A stretch of 64,000 bases of DNA from Spisula solida (lineage: Eukaryota > Mollusca > Bivalvia > Venerida > Mactridae). This document shows, piece by piece, positions 22,906-35,525 of this stretch; the first letter of the stretch is position 1; each line of letters starts with the position of its first letter. The DNA lies in the NCBI GenBank assembly GCA_947247005.1, contig OX365952.1, positions 45,550,722-45,614,721 of the forward strand, in the 5' to 3' direction. The notes under the pieces are model-generated. The model did no database searches and was not told where the DNA came from. It worked only from the letters and a program-made list of their open reading frames with translations. Both the position numbers and the translations under genes were made by a program.

Positions 22906-23040
22906 TGGTAGACACCGTACATCGAATATAGCCCCCTACATCACACGAAAACGAAAGTAAAAGTGGATAGCGTTTTTGGAGGACGGTAAGTTTTTAATTA
23001 TTATTCTGTAAATATTTATGTGATACACATGAAGTGAGCA
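22906..23040 (+). repeat. ~135-bp dispersed repeat (second copy at 61.36 kb)
   Basis: It starts GGTAGACACCGTACATCGAA, continues with CACGAAAACGAAAGTAAAAG and GACGGTAAGTTTTTAATTAT, and ends near TGAAGTGAGCA. 61358-61491 is the same in order and orientation. The class is unknown. Confidence 0.7.
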
Positions 23041-24541
23041 AATTTAAGCAGTGGAATGTTTATTTCAAAGCCCCAAAATGGTCATTTCCTCTGATCTTTC
23101 CTTATTTCTTGACAAGCAGCACCGAAAAGTATCACTGTTGAAGGACAATGCAGAAAAAAGTACATTTTCCTTTTATTACAGCTAAATTATGCGTTTCCCA
23201 GGACTCTGTTTAGATTTAAACTTTTACCTGTCATGTTCCTCACCTATGTTTAAACCCTCATTAGTAACCACCAACTAACTACTTCTTTCTTGACAGCGCA
23301 TAACACATTGAAGTCAACGTCAACGCTGTGATTATTGGTTGTGTAACTCGACCTCCATTCTTTATCATTGATTAGGTCTTTTGTATCATTTTAACACCAA
23401 AGTACAACTGACAGAACTCTTCCTATTCGTATTATTTATCATATTGAAGACTTGGATTTTTCCACTTAAACCTTTCATGGTTTTATCCCTGCGCGATTGT
23501 TCGTGCGATTCAATGACGTCATTGGGTACGCTATGGACTGTAAAACCTATGCTTTTCAAATAGCGTTACTTCTATCGTCATCAAAACCACGACGTACAAT
23601 ATGTGTAATTCAAATGTGTACGATTGCAAAGTCACTAAAACGTCAGTGTATATTGTTTTGACATTACATGATACAGTGGATGAGTTAAAACAGAAAGTGT
23701 TACTTGAAATGATAATATCAGTAGTAAAAGTAATGTCACCAAGTGGAAAAAGCGGTTGCCCTTGGTCTGCGTAACCATGGCTATTAAAATGACAGATTTC
23801 CCTTTCATATTAATAAACATGTTTTGGAAAAAATATCATCAGTTGGCTAGATAATTCCGAATTCAGATAGCATGTTGTACAACGTGGATAATTTTAAACC
23901 AAAATTCTACGTTATTTATGAATTTCCCTCGTACTATCGACATAAGTAGAACAACTGGCTTCACTGACTTATACCATCGGAAATATCATCAGAAATGAGG
24001 TGTCGAGATTGATTCACAATCTACAATTATGACATAAACTCGTAGTATGAAGTTAGTATCAACATAAAGAAAAGCGGGTACTGTATAAAATATGTTTTCC
24101 ATGGCTAGCGGCAACTCAATGTCTGTAATGGACTATGCAGTACAGTTTTTTAAACGTATTGTTTCTGTTGTTAACGACTATAATGCCACCTAAATAGATC
24201 ATGGTTAACCAGACATATCGAAAACTAATACAATATTGATGTTGAGGGTGTCTTTTTGCCTGTAGACCATGAAACAACTCCCAGTTCTATACCAATTCAG
24301 ACTAAAATGTCGAACTCATCATCAGTTTACATAATTATACTTAAAAGTAAAAAGATATAGTAAATGTAATAGTAAAAACATATATTAATATTATACGCTG
24401 TCATAATACGAACTACCACTATTGACATTTCAACTTCACGAATTCATACGTTAATAATTCAAAAGTTCATCTTCATGGATTCGCGATGGATTTTAACTAC
24501 AAACTTTATTACAATGGCTGGAACACGATTTCAGCAATATA
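23041..24541. other. Mostly unrecognised; one fragment of a TIR sequence
   Basis: 23984-24017 (CATCAGAAATGAGGTGTCG) matches the edge sequence at 53744 that may be the end of a small element. No coding region is supported elsewhere in this stretch. Confidence 0.4.
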
Positions 24542-24775
24542 CAGGGTGTTAAAAAAGTTCTTTCTCAATGTTTGAGTTTTAATATTTCATTTTTCTGACC
24601 ACAGGCGACTGTAAATTTTCCAGGTTGAAATCAAGAAGGTTCTACCATTGTTCTAATCTCTCTGGCATTAAATGAAGCTATTAGAGTAAAAAATTAACAT
24701 TGTCTACTGTGTATATAGCTCAAATAAAACTTAACATGAATTTAAATTTTGAGAACAAACTTTTTTAACACCCTG
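24542..24775. mobile_element. 234-bp mariner-type MITE with TA duplication
   Basis: The ends are CAGGGTGTTAAAAAAGTTC and the complement-matching AACTTTTTTAACACCCTG type sequence. TIRs are about 25 bp, flanked by TA on both sides (24540-24541 and 24776-24777). TA duplication and CAGGGTGTT-like ends are established features of Tc1/mariner elements. There is no transposase, so it is non-autonomous. Confidence 0.8.
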
Positions 24776-24855
24776 TAGACTAGACTAGTTCATGTATGGA
24801 CATAACAGCGCACGCGCTGTGATGAGCTATGCCTAACATCATACAATGTGAACTA

Positions 24856-25075
24856 CAGTAAAACATCGGTAAGGCAAGCAGCGATAACTCGAGCAACCGA
24901 TCACTGTCGAGCAAAGTCCCGGCGAATTTGCTTAATGTTGTACATAAATTTATCCATCTAAGTCGAGTATTATTATAACGAGCACCCGGTCTATCTCGAG
25001 CGCAGGTGTCGGTCCATTCAACAATTTTCATCTTTAATTAGTTGCTTTATCTCGAGGCAATCATCCGAGCGAATT
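24856..25075. mobile_element. Possible pogo/Tigger-like remnant
   Basis: CAGTAAAACATCGGTAAGGC, then several TCGAG motifs (GATAACTCGAG, TATCTCGAGCGCAGGTGTCG) and TATTATAACGAGCACC resemble the ends of pogo/Tigger elements. The matching opposite end was not found. Confidence 0.3.
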
Positions 25076-27117
25076 GTATTTATAATTCATTGGCCTCATG
25101 AAGTCACTACCAGTGTTTCGTACCATGGGCAACAAACAATCGCTTAAACTACTGATGTTTACTACTAACCAACGTAGAACCACTGTTTAGTAAAACACCA
25201 TTATTACTACAGTAAGATAATATCTTACATAACGGCAACTTATAAATCAATTATTCAGCAAAGGAAATAGGCATGTCACTGCAAAATAAAGTATGTCATG
25301 AATAATAGATTGCGACTCAAGTGGTTTAGACTTTGCGTTTATATATCGTTTAAATGAAGTACATGTATTTGTAATTTATATAAATATTATATAGGCGAGA
25401 ACATTTGACCTGCCACTAATAAATCCTCGTGTGTTTTCGTTATTGTACCGTAAGAATGTTTTGATTAGTTAAAAAACGTCTGATGGGACAACGGATACAC
25501 TCGGATATTCAAGTTTGACAAGGCAAGTGTTCTAGGCTATACATGTATACAAATGTTAATATACACCAAATTGTCAACATCGTTCATCACTATTATTCAG
25601 ACAGTGGGTGTTTTGTTGTATGACCTTACATTTCACCTGGTAAATGATCTTGGAATATTACAGAAATCATCTCATTAGGGTTTTCCGGGTTTTCAGTTGA
25701 GCGAAAGTTTAAACATCGGGATAACTATGACGTAACGAAAGCGTCTGACTACCGTGATGAAATAGTACGAACATACTTCAGATTTTACTGGCGCGATAGT
25801 TATTATAGTCTTTATTGTAAAAAAAGCTAAAGAAACTGTAGCAAAAGTTATAAAAAAATTATAAAAGTTATAGTTATAGCCCGCACCTTTTATCTAAGTA
25901 TCAATATTTTTTTTAAAAGCATCCCTAACGTTGTAGAGGAAGGTTCTTGTGCATTTATTTCTCACAAAAAAAGCTAGCAGATGCAAAAGAAACCTTAAGA
26001 GCTAAAACTATTAGTATCTTTAATAATACACGCTATTTAAAACAAAATTATCGCGCAAAAACTGGATGTTCAAAAGACGAACCGTTTCGGTAAAATGCAA
26101 AAGTTCATTTTTAGGGAGTTTTCTCCAAATTTAAAGAATATCTTACAAAACTAGCGGAGCAAAACGTTAGGAACTTCCAAAATCAATACTATAAATGTGT
26201 TCTTAATAAATTTAACAGGTTTGATATACCTTGTGCAGATAGATCAACATTATCTTTTATCATGCTTCGACCAATACCGATTTCTTTACAAACAAAAATA
26301 TATAACATCAAATAAAAAATCATTAAGAAACATTCGGATGATAAAGTATTGTTTAGTATTTAGTTATAATGACGTCATATGATGACTTTTATGTATATTT
26401 TAAGCATCTTCCATAATTCTTATCCAGAGAATATTTTCTAGAGTCAATTTGAGGCATTTTTCATTCAAAAACGTGACATGCTTATTTGAGTATTTTTTTC
26501 AAATTTTCACCGAAGCAGGCGCCCGGGTTTCCCCCCGCTTTGCTTATGGGCCTATCTTACTATTATTCTTCTTTCATTCCACAATTTCGAACGTTATTAT
26601 ACTGCTTTTGCGTTTAACATCACATGGTACATGTTTTTATTTTGTTATTCCCATATTTTTTTCGGATATTGAACACAATCTTGCTTTCCTAAAAAACCTC
26701 TCAGAATAAAACGGTCAATTCCGGGACGAAGTGCCTGTATGACAGATTTTATTGTTGCTAGAATGCTGAAATCTCATTATCTTGACAATGAAAACTGTCG
26801 GAGATAAGCGCTTTCTCGTGACGTTACGTAATTATTTCCGATATAATAGAGTGCATGACAGTGTAGAATTTCATAATTCTCTCTCATAAAAGTACTCCAA
26901 ATTATCGGAAATGACAGTGAAAGTGCGGCAAGAAATTAATTAAAATAAACACGTTATTGTTATAGTGTCCTAGTGCAGAGTATCTGAGATCTAAGAATTG
27001 AACTGTTTCGACAACGCAACGTAGAGACAAGCACATTAATTTTGCACCATGTCTTCGGGGGTAGTTCGTCGAGGATTGGTGAAAACAAGATATGCTTGAG
27101 CATTATAGTACATATTG
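25076..27117. other. Long stretch without recognised features
   Basis: AT-rich with runs of A and T around 25800-25920. No repeat shared with the rest of the window and no credible coding region. Confidence 0.45.
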
Positions 27118-27312
27118 CACATGTATAATTATAAACGAGTAAACTTCCTGTTATTGCAACAAGTCATACACGTTGAATCCTGTAGTCTACCAATAAGTCA
27201 TACAGTGATCTGAAGTTACGGGTGATTTTGCTTCTCGCAATCTGTCATTCAAGTTGAATTGTATAATATCCCAACAAGTCATACAGTGATTATGTTTATA
27301 CGCTGTGATAGT
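27118..27312. repeat. Dispersed repeat shared with 32.1 kb
   Basis: ATGTATAATTATAAACGAGT, then CACGTTGAATCCTGTAG and AAGTCATACAGTGAT recur in diverged form at 32115-32232. Inside this copy the AAGTCATACA block appears three times, so it also has an internal tandem character. Confidence 0.5.
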
Positions 27313-28299
27313 TGACCATTAGGCATAGTAATGAAATTTGGTTCGCGAATTATGTTATCCACATACAATAACGATGTTATTATTACTATATCACGAAGAA
27401 TTTGACCTGATCCTGACCTTTATGCATAAATATATTATGTACAAGGTTCTTGCGTTGATGTATAAATTTCCGCGAGAAAATCATGCACTATCCGTCCTTA
27501 AGATTTGTGTCGGTACTACACATCGAACGTCTTAGTGATACTCTCCGCTTATGAAAACATACAACCGGGATTACAAATATAGACAGTATATCAGCTGTTA
27601 AATTATGATAATAGAAGGTCGAGAATCGTATACAACTCTCCTTACTATACAAGATTTAATCACAATGCTAAAAAAGTGCAATATCCACTTAAAGTACGTA
27701 CATGCTACACGCAACTAAACATTGCATATATAGGTGACGAGGACTCGGTGAACATGCTTTAAATAGATGATACCATGCTAAGAAACACATTGAACACATG
27801 TAGGAGTTAAGTTGATCGATCGACTATGGTATCATTGAGCTAAATGCGCCAGGAAAATGTTATAATACAGTTAGGATCTGGTGACAGTGACGTAGCCGTT
27901 TATGTGTACACAGAATAATACAACCATTGTATTGTCTGATTAGGTAATGCGAATATACATGTAGTTTGTTAGTTAAGCATTGAAATTATGGATGTGTGTT
28001 TAAGCTGTTATAATTTGTTTTGCATCGTAATAGTGGACCCGACCGCTGCGTCACTGTATCCTTACCCTGACTGGACTACATATACCATTGGTAACAGTCA
28101 TTCTGTACATAACTTGCGACGGTGTCAAACTGCTATAAAAGCGATGGTCATTTCGATTAAAGCCACGGAATTCAGTAAAAGAAAGATAACTGGAAGAGGT
28201 TTTGATATAAAAACGTATGTCTCCCTTAAATAACCGTAACCCTGGCGAGATCATTCTTCCTTAACTCCCTGATAATAGTTGTGTATAACTATACTTGGT
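27313..28299. other. Spacer
   Basis: Open frames of 65-81 codons are present on both strands with no recognisable domain. Nothing else seen. Confidence 0.4.
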
Positions 28300-28445
28300 G
28301 CGCTTTCATATATTGTTGTGTTTATTCCACATTCTATTTTTAGAAATCTTGTATATTTCAGCAGTCAAATAATTAAAATTGGCGCAGTTACTTGCCCTTG
28401 CATGATATTCAAAATGTCAGGTCAATCACATCGAATCCCGGCGGA
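28300..28445 (+). mobile_element. Partial second copy of the 583-bp insert family
   Basis: TTTCATATATTGTTGTGTTT, then CTTGTATATTTCAGCAGTCA and TGCATGATATTCAAAATGTC match 8655-8800 in the same orientation. The hairpin half of the insert is absent here. Confidence 0.65.
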
Positions 28446-30064
28446 AGCTGGGTTAGAACTGATGCTGTCGGTTGATGAACCGCCAGTTAGCTAAAGAATG
28501 GTTACCGTAGGCCCATCTCTGCCATCTCGAGAGGTACTTTGCGCACAAAATAAGTCAAATGGGTCGGTCCTATCAATAGGGGTAATAACACACATAAACA
28601 AAGCCTTTACTCTTTACTTTTGAGTGTTTTTACCAATCCACACTGTACTTTCTATAACAGGGACAGGCTCGGACAGTGGCGCCAGTAATAACGCCAAATG
28701 TACGCGTGGGTTCACACACTGGTGTGAGATGATAAATTACACACGTCACTGAGGAGATGTATCGAATCTGGAAACAACCTATAGGTGATATGTTTTACAC
28801 AAAACCGATCATTATATCAGAATGATAGAACCAGTGGTTTGTCATATAAAATATTTATATGAACGATCTGTTTTATAGCGTAACTTCTCGGCCAGAGTAT
28901 ATCATACATAAATTACGCTGGAACTTCACCTCCACGTGCGTCCCGAGCGTACACTATTTTTGTAATCTCCATCCAATCTTAATTAGGGCAGACCGGCAGG
29001 GATATTTTACTAACTAACTTAATCACCTGGATCCGTGACGGATCATAAGGTCGCCACAAGATTTATTTCTCCATCCAGCTCTGTTCTTAGCTTTGGCTTC
29101 TGTCTGTTTATTTATTAAAAAGTGATATTTAACTTTTATGAAATTGATTGTACACATGTAGTATGCATATTGTGCAACCTTAGTCGTTAACCCTTTTCAT
29201 TAGCTCTTCATGTTCTGTAGATATCTGTCAATGTAACAACTTTTAAAGTCACATTATCTCTCCCAAAACTTTTTTCCCGATCATCCAGTAAATAGACTAA
29301 ATACAAAGAATTAGGATGACCTATAATTGACGACAGCATGTCAGCTATATATGTCAAAATAGTATGCCAAAAATCATATTTAGTCAAATGTATGGATGAC
29401 AGAATATTAATTTTGCAAGAATTGCTCCCTTAAGCATTTGAATTATGCATTTATTGCGGTTTACATTTCGTTATTTTGTTTACAAACAATCGGAGGCTAT
29501 ATTTCGTTTTCTTCCAACTTATGGTTTTTCAACCTTTGGGATTCAACTAAAGTGCTCAAAATGCATCATTCTGCAGATCGGTTGCCAAGTTATTGCATTT
29601 TGAAAATAGCCATTTAAGGCATAATGGAACTTTAATCCAGTTCTTATTAGATTAATAACAACTGAAGAGTTCAGATCTATTACCAAATTAGAATTATAAC
29701 CATATAATTGCATGGCTATAATTTGTGTTTTCATTCGTTGTAGTATTCATTTTTGTAAATGCATTTCAAGCAAAACATGACAAAATACCTTGTTAATACC
29801 ACAACAAACAATACGTACATGCTGCAAGGACATGACGTCAGCGTTTTCCTCTCTAATAGCCAATTATCCGAAGAAAGATCGCAATTACAGGCTTAATTTA
29901 ACAATGATATCATTACCGATGAGTTTTTCTCAGTAATAAAGGGTGTTTCTATTTACCGGCAAAAAATATTTGAAAACTGATACGTAGTTCGGTAGTCTTC
30001 AAACAAACGCTATACTACACTTAACCGATTTTGAAACGCAACTATTTTGGGGGTTGGTATTTTT
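28446..30064. other. Spacer without recognised features
   Basis: No coding region or repeat shared with other parts of the window was seen. Confidence 0.4.
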
Positions 30065-30282
30065 AGTCCCCTACCGGTTGTTTGACCGGAGGGGACTATA
30101 GGTTTGCCCTTCGTCCGTCCGTCCGTCATTACGTCAAAAAAACCTGGATCCTGACATTACTCAAACAGTTTCCAAGCTAGGTTTATGAAACTTGGTATGT
30201 GGATAGGGGGCAATAAGGGGATAATGCACGTCCGAAAATGGCAACAGAAACATTGAAAATGGCTTAAAACCGGTAGGGGACT
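30065..30282. mobile_element. 218-bp TIR repeat with terminal hairpin
   Basis: The left end AGTCCCCTACCGGT is matched in reverse by ACCGGTAGGGGACT at the right end. The left end also forms its own hairpin (AGTCCCCTACCGGT, loop, GACCGGAGGGGACT) at 30065-30099. A CCGTCCGTCCGTC run follows. I associate this layout with a dispersed mollusc repeat. Confidence 0.65.
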
Positions 30283-30549
30283 TCTATATTGCTTGCAATT
30301 CTTAATTACTTGTTTGTATTAATTATGATTTTAATTTTGTTGGAGCATAACTCAATAAATATGGCAACATTCGTATGCCTGGTATAAATTTGAACGAAAA
30401 TATATTTCAATTTAACCCATTACTCCATATTAGCGTCATTTTCATGATTTACACGTAACGCGCGAACAAAACCACTGGCCGACAAATTATAGGGCAACGA
30501 TTCCCAGACCAAAAAAATCAATTGAGTTTTGAAGTGCGTTGTATAAAGC

Positions 30550-30753
30550 GCCACGCTTTCAGGATACTATTTTTTGCTTTCCATGAAATACAGGATCTTT
30601 TTCAGCAGCTTGGCCGTTTTTCCAGAACTCTGTGCAACCTGCATTGTCCATGGTTTCACCGGGTGTTGGACAAATCGGCACAACTGCTGAAAAGCATATT
30701 ATATTTCATATATTGGGACTGTAGCCAAAAACCACGTGGTATTGCTACACCGA
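30550..30753. mobile_element. Degenerate copy of the long palindrome at 63.4 kb
   Basis: GCCACGCTTTCAGG, TTGCTTTCCATGAAATACAG, ATCTTTTTCAGCAGC, TCCATGGTTTCAC, AACTGCTGAAAA and CCACGTGGTATTGCTACA occur in the same order as in 63445-63857. The two outer arms are shortened. Confidence 0.6.
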
Positions 30754-31124
30754 TTAAGTGAAAACGTAGGCTTCTCACATTAATAGATGAAAATGATACA
30801 AATGTATCATTTCTGCCAAAAAAGAAACTATGGACTGGTTTTGTTTCGTCACTCAAAGCTTATTGTGTAGGAATCCTATTGTGTAATCCAATGGCTAATT
30901 ACTAATTTATGACAATCATTCTACGACGCATTCAGATGTCAAAGCTTGAAAAACAGTCAAATGAATGGAATCAATAAATTCTCTTGAACAAATACGAGTA
31001 TCTACTATCTAGTATGATGATGCAGCGTTAAATGACATGATGAGTGGCTCCATTGACAAATGTTACTTTACGAGTTAGCTACGTTGATAAAGGTTCTGTA
31101 CATAACTGTTATAGTTCTTTGTAT

Positions 31125-31825
31125 AAAGCCTAGGTCACACTGGGCGTTTTGTGTCTCGGCGATGTACTCCCGATTGAAATTTATTCTGGACATCGGGAAC
31201 AGGGAACTGTTTTATCAAATCATTTACGCTAGCGTAACTCTAAGATTTCCGTAAATATTGCGTACGTCGATAACATATGCGCAAATGCGTTTTACTAAGA
31301 TCTTTTTTCTCAGGTTCTACGTAAGTTTTGGCGTAATTCTACGCAAGGTCAGAGTGTAACCTTAAATAGCAAATATGAACGTAGTGAGCTTTTGCCTCGC
31401 ACTGTTGATTTTCGACCGTCATTTGTTGTTATAGACTGTGATTAGTAAAAAAAACTTGTTTAATCATCAAAACTTATCGAACGTTTATGTATATTTATTC
31501 ATTCTGGTTCCCGATATATAGGTAATATTGTGGCCCGGTCTACGTTCCATATTCAATATTTTTACGTAAATGTATGCAACAACTTCCGATCGATTAGTAA
31601 AACACACTTAAGGATTTGTGTAAGTGACCAACATATGTGCAAACTTACGCGACATTTACTTAATGTAAGTAAAACAGTTCCAATGCTCCTAGTGGTCTAA
31701 GGGAAGCTTCAGGGAAGTCATGAGACAGTTTGTGATATAGGTAAGAATGGTGATGAATCGGGTGGTATCGGAAGAAATCGGGAGAGCATCGCCGATGTGG
31801 AAATGATCAGTGGGACCAAGGCTTT
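31125..31825. mobile_element. TIR MITE interrupted by a second MITE
   Basis: The ends AAGCCTAGGTCACACTGG and CAGTGGGACCAAGGCTT pair in reverse and are flanked by TA on both sides. The inner GGCGATGTACTCCCG and CGGGAGAGCATCGCC also pair. It is a homologue of 9661-9881, which is uninterrupted. The extra ~480 bp in the middle is the nested element at 31200-31686. Confidence 0.75.
31200..31686. mobile_element. ~487-bp MITE nested in another MITE
   Basis: It begins CAGGGAACTGTTTTATCAA and ends in a decayed complement, TAAAACAGTTCCAATG. Its reverse complement is present, better preserved, at 57207-57693. Shared landmarks are TTTACGCTAGCGTAAC, TTGTGGCCCGGTCTACG and GCAAACTTACGCGACATTTA. In 9661-9881 the flanking CATCGG and TCCTCGTGG are nearly joined, showing the uninterrupted form. 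Confidence 0.75.
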
Positions 31826-33049
31826 ACACATAAAAGGACACCTCTATGTATGTCGTCTCCGGTGAAGTGTTGAATATTTGATACCACATACACAGCATGT
31901 TTCTGCATTCACTCGAGTCTAGTCTAGTTAGTTCGACACATATAATCAAGACACAAACTCTCTGCTGATCAATTTAGTGACGTGATTTATTTAGCTATAT
32001 ACTTATTGTCACGCATTAGATATCTGAATACAACGTAACACCCCTTCCAAACTACACATTTTTAGATGAAATAAAAAGTTTCCACGGAGAGTATGTATTG
32101 TTTTTACATACTATACCCACAATGTATAAACGAGTCAACTTCCGGTAATCGCAATAATGAGTACACGTTGAATTGTATAGGATCGCAATAATGAGTACAG
32201 TGATTTGGTTAATACGCGGTGATACCTTACTTAAGGAATTATAAATACACTCAACCACTTTTATGATTGGTCACTTTTCAAACCCGAAATACCTGTAACT
32301 GTGATCATATTATTTGATCGGGAAAATGCAAAATTGATCGCATGACTAACCATGCATACTTTGGCACGTGATTTCGAGTGTTTGGACAATGTCATAAACA
32401 GTTTGTATGCAAAAGTATCATCAAATATTAGGACCATAGTTAAACGTATTTGGGGTTAGAATAGTGAACAATTAGACACGTGGTTCAGTGTAAGTAACTG
32501 TGTTTTATCGTTAATTCATGCACACCTTTGTCTCCCCTATGTGTATACAGTTAAATCTGCTGGTTGCGTTGAAAATATAACAGATGATAACAAATAGGAC
32601 AGGAAAACTGGATCATTGTTCTGAGTATATTACAGCAAAATGTCCATATGTCGAACTGAATTCGAGTAGTCTCACTGTATGAATCCGATACACAACTTCT
32701 CAGTTCCGTGAGGGAATTATTCTATTTTCATATGGATCTGACGGAACTGAAAACTGATGTACTAGTAATGCTCGGGCAGGTGCAATGTACACATAATATG
32801 AACTACTACATTAAACCAACTGTATCATGTAATTAAAAGGACGTTCTCTTTCATGTTAATAACTATATCTATGCTTCCACTGATACAATTTACGTTTTCG
32901 GAGAAACTGTGTCGTGATTGAACATACTGTGTAAGATAATATTAGTTCTTTTTCGTGTTGATATTGTGTTCACCTATTTTGTGTCATTTATTTCATATAC
33001 ATGTATATATAAATTGATCTGTAATTTTTACTATGTACATCTCCAGAAA
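31826..33049. other. Spacer; holds the second copy of the 27.1-kb repeat
   Basis: 32115-32232 matches 27118-27312 (GTATAAACGAGTCAACTTCC, GTACACGTTGAATTGTATAG). No gene is supported elsewhere. Confidence 0.45.
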
Positions 33050-34190
33050 ATGGAGGAGGCATAATGGGCAGACCATATCAATAATGTGATAAAGAAATGT
33101 AATTCCTATTTGCACCTCTTATCTAGAATTAAATATTTTATTTCCATTGAAACTTGGAAGCGCTTTTATAACGCATAATATTATATTCTTCCACATTTTG
33201 ACTTTTGCTGTGTTGTATGGGGAAATTGTACCAGCAGTCTTGAAGATAAACTTATAAAATTTCAGAAAAGAGCAGCTAGAGTAATTCTTGATTGTGATTA
33301 TTCAACTCCTTCAAGTATTCTATTTACAAAACTCAAATGGATGACATTTCATGAACGCGTTATTTATCAGAAAGCTATTCAAATGTACAAAACTCTCAAA
33401 GGTGATGCACCAGATTAATTCTGCATTTAAATTTACTGCAGATATTCATTGACGACTGTTACGCTCATCTTCTACATACCAATTATATAGTCCTTAACCC
33501 AATTCCGAGTTATTTCGCCACACTTTTGCTTTCTCTGCCGGTACCTCAATATGGAATTCTATTCCTCATAATATCAAAATTTCTTCTTCTATTCAACAGT
33601 TAAAACTTTATATCTACGCTAGGTGAAGCCGTCTTATTTTGAAACACCCCATGTTTCTGCTACTTAAATATCTAATGACTAGCTAGTCATAATCATTACT
33701 TCAATATACATGTATAGCCATATATATATGTCTGCAGAATGGCATGCAGTGTGTTTTATGTTTCAATTCCGTATCATGCTTTTAAAAATGTCATTGTTTT
33801 AATTTACATGTTGTTATATGATATGCTGGCTCTTATGATGTCCCTATATCTAATTAAGCTTTATAGTGACTAATTATAAATTTAATTGATTAGCATTTTG
33901 ATTTATACCTTCCTTTTATTGTAGATTCCATACATATCGGTTTCGCACATCATTTCACTGAAACTCTTATATGAAATTCCCCAATTATATATAAAATTAT
34001 GATATTGTGGACGTCAGGACGTCATATGGGCCAGATTGCCATTATGCTTTTTTCATTTCATGTACTAGTGTTCTTGTTCAACTGTTTATTGTTGAGGATC
34101 TCATGGAAGATTGCAATTTAATTTAATTGTCAAATGAGTTTCCTCGTAAAATAAAGTCTTTATTATTATTATTATTATTATTATAAAGAT
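33050..34190 (+). mobile_element. 5'-truncated CR1-like LINE, 3' end
   Basis: A broken frame reads ADHINNVIKKCNSYLHLLSR, then ETWKRFYNA, DFCCVVWGNCTSSLEDKLIK, FQKRAARVILDCDYSTPSS and KLKWMTFHERVIYQKAIQMY. Past a stop at about 33418 it continues, with frame changes, to a C-terminal motif like SIWNSIPHNIK. A 3' UTR follows and ends AATAAAGTCTTTA plus (TTA)n near 34150-34184. It is a different subfamily from the LINE at 15.4 kb. Confidence 0.8.
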
Positions 34191-34877
34191 ATATATACCG
34201 TGAGTCAGAATTCAGTACCCACGCAACTTCCCCCATCAAGCACACCTTTCCTTTGATTGTCTCCTACTTATTCAGTTCCTGTGCTACGCATGGTGTCAAT
34301 GTACTGCATCAGATCGATGACTTTAATAAAGGATATACAAACAAACACCACACTATGACCGTAGCAGTGTCACATAAAACCATTTAGCAATGGCATTTTG
34401 ATTTTATAAGGAAGGGTTGATATTTACGTACAATAGAAGCTGCTTTTAACTAGTTTTAGATTCAATGATTAAAGTCTCGGTAAATGTCATTGGTGTATTG
34501 AAATATTCCCTTGACGAGTACGACGACATCGCTAGAATTATACTGATGATGCCTCCCACATACTTTTGTCTGAGAATTTTTTAGATCCTGTTTGTGGGGG
34601 ATCATTAAGCTGAGATAACAACAAATTAACAAAAACGTTCTCCCTATTCGACGAAAAGCTCTAAATGTAGACAGCCTACTTGGTTTTCTTCCGTGTTCTA
34701 TTATCATAACTCGACGGTTTTAGGAAACAAAACATGATTGACAACGAAAAACAGAAATGTACGAGGATTGTCTTGTGAGTAATATACTACTCAAGTTTTG
34801 ATAAGGGTCAAGAATTTTGATATTCATGCCCGTCGTACGTCAACATAATCTATTAAGGGTTTAGAGGAAATCTACAG
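34191..34877. other. Spacer
   Basis: No feature recognised. An 81-codon reverse open frame shows no motif. Confidence 0.4.
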
Positions 34878-35236
34878 TGCGGAGCGCTTGCCTAGAAATA
34901 GTGCGCGCTTCGGGATCGAGAGGTCCCGGGTTCTACCTACGCCTGGACCTCTGCTTAATTTCTCTGAGCAAGAATAACCCACATGCTCCACTCGACCCAG
35001 GTGTAAATTGGTACCTATGAGGACTGTGTCTGAACATGTTCGATAGTCATGGACGCCGCCGATCAATGTCGGATGCACACCCCACCCACAATGAGTGAAA
35101 TTAGTCTCCATAGGGAGACTTGAACGCAGATTTCAATAGGTAGCCCAATTACCAGGGGAAGTTAAAATGTCAAAGGGTGGCTGAACGACTGAACTGCTGA
35201 AAGCAGTCCTCGAAAATTGATAACTTTTTAACTTAA
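34878..35236 (+). mobile_element. tRNA-derived SINE (copy 3)
   Basis: Same family as 5289 and 10949. The head is worn (B box GGTTCTACCT at 34929-34938), while the body (AAGAATAACCCACATGCTCC, AATTACCAGGGGAAGTTAAA) is well kept. It contains a small duplication GACTGAACTGCTGAAAG near the 3' end. Confidence 0.75.
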
Positions 35237-35341
35237 ATTGAGATACAATAAGCAGAACGTTAGCATGTACTACATCTACGCTTGGAGTAAATAAAAGAAT
35301 AAACCGCATTTATTAAAGCATGAGAGTACTTTCAGTTCAAA

Positions 35342-35525
35342 TCATGCACGTCTGACGCGGGTCTGAAATATTGCACGTCTGACGCGAGTCTGAAATATTG
35401 CATGTCTGACGCGGGTCTGAAATATTGCACGTCTGACGCGAGTCTGAAATATTGCACGTCTGACGCGAGTCTGAAATATTGCACGTCTGACGCGGGTCTG
35501 AAATCTTGCTCGACTGGCGCGGGTA
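35342..35525. repeat. 27-bp minisatellite, about 6.8 units
   Basis: Units follow CACGTCTGACGCGRGTCTGA plus AATATTG, 27 bp. The R position is G or A in an ordered pattern (G,A,G,A,A,G,G). As 27 is a multiple of three, the reverse strand shows an open 9-residue repeat (SDPRQTCNI / SDSRQTCNI), which I read as a by-product. Confidence 0.85.

Noticed and set aside
27988..28233. 81-codon ORF with DPTAASLYPYPDWTTYTI
   Set aside because: No recognisable family, and the opposite strand is equally open; insufficient support.
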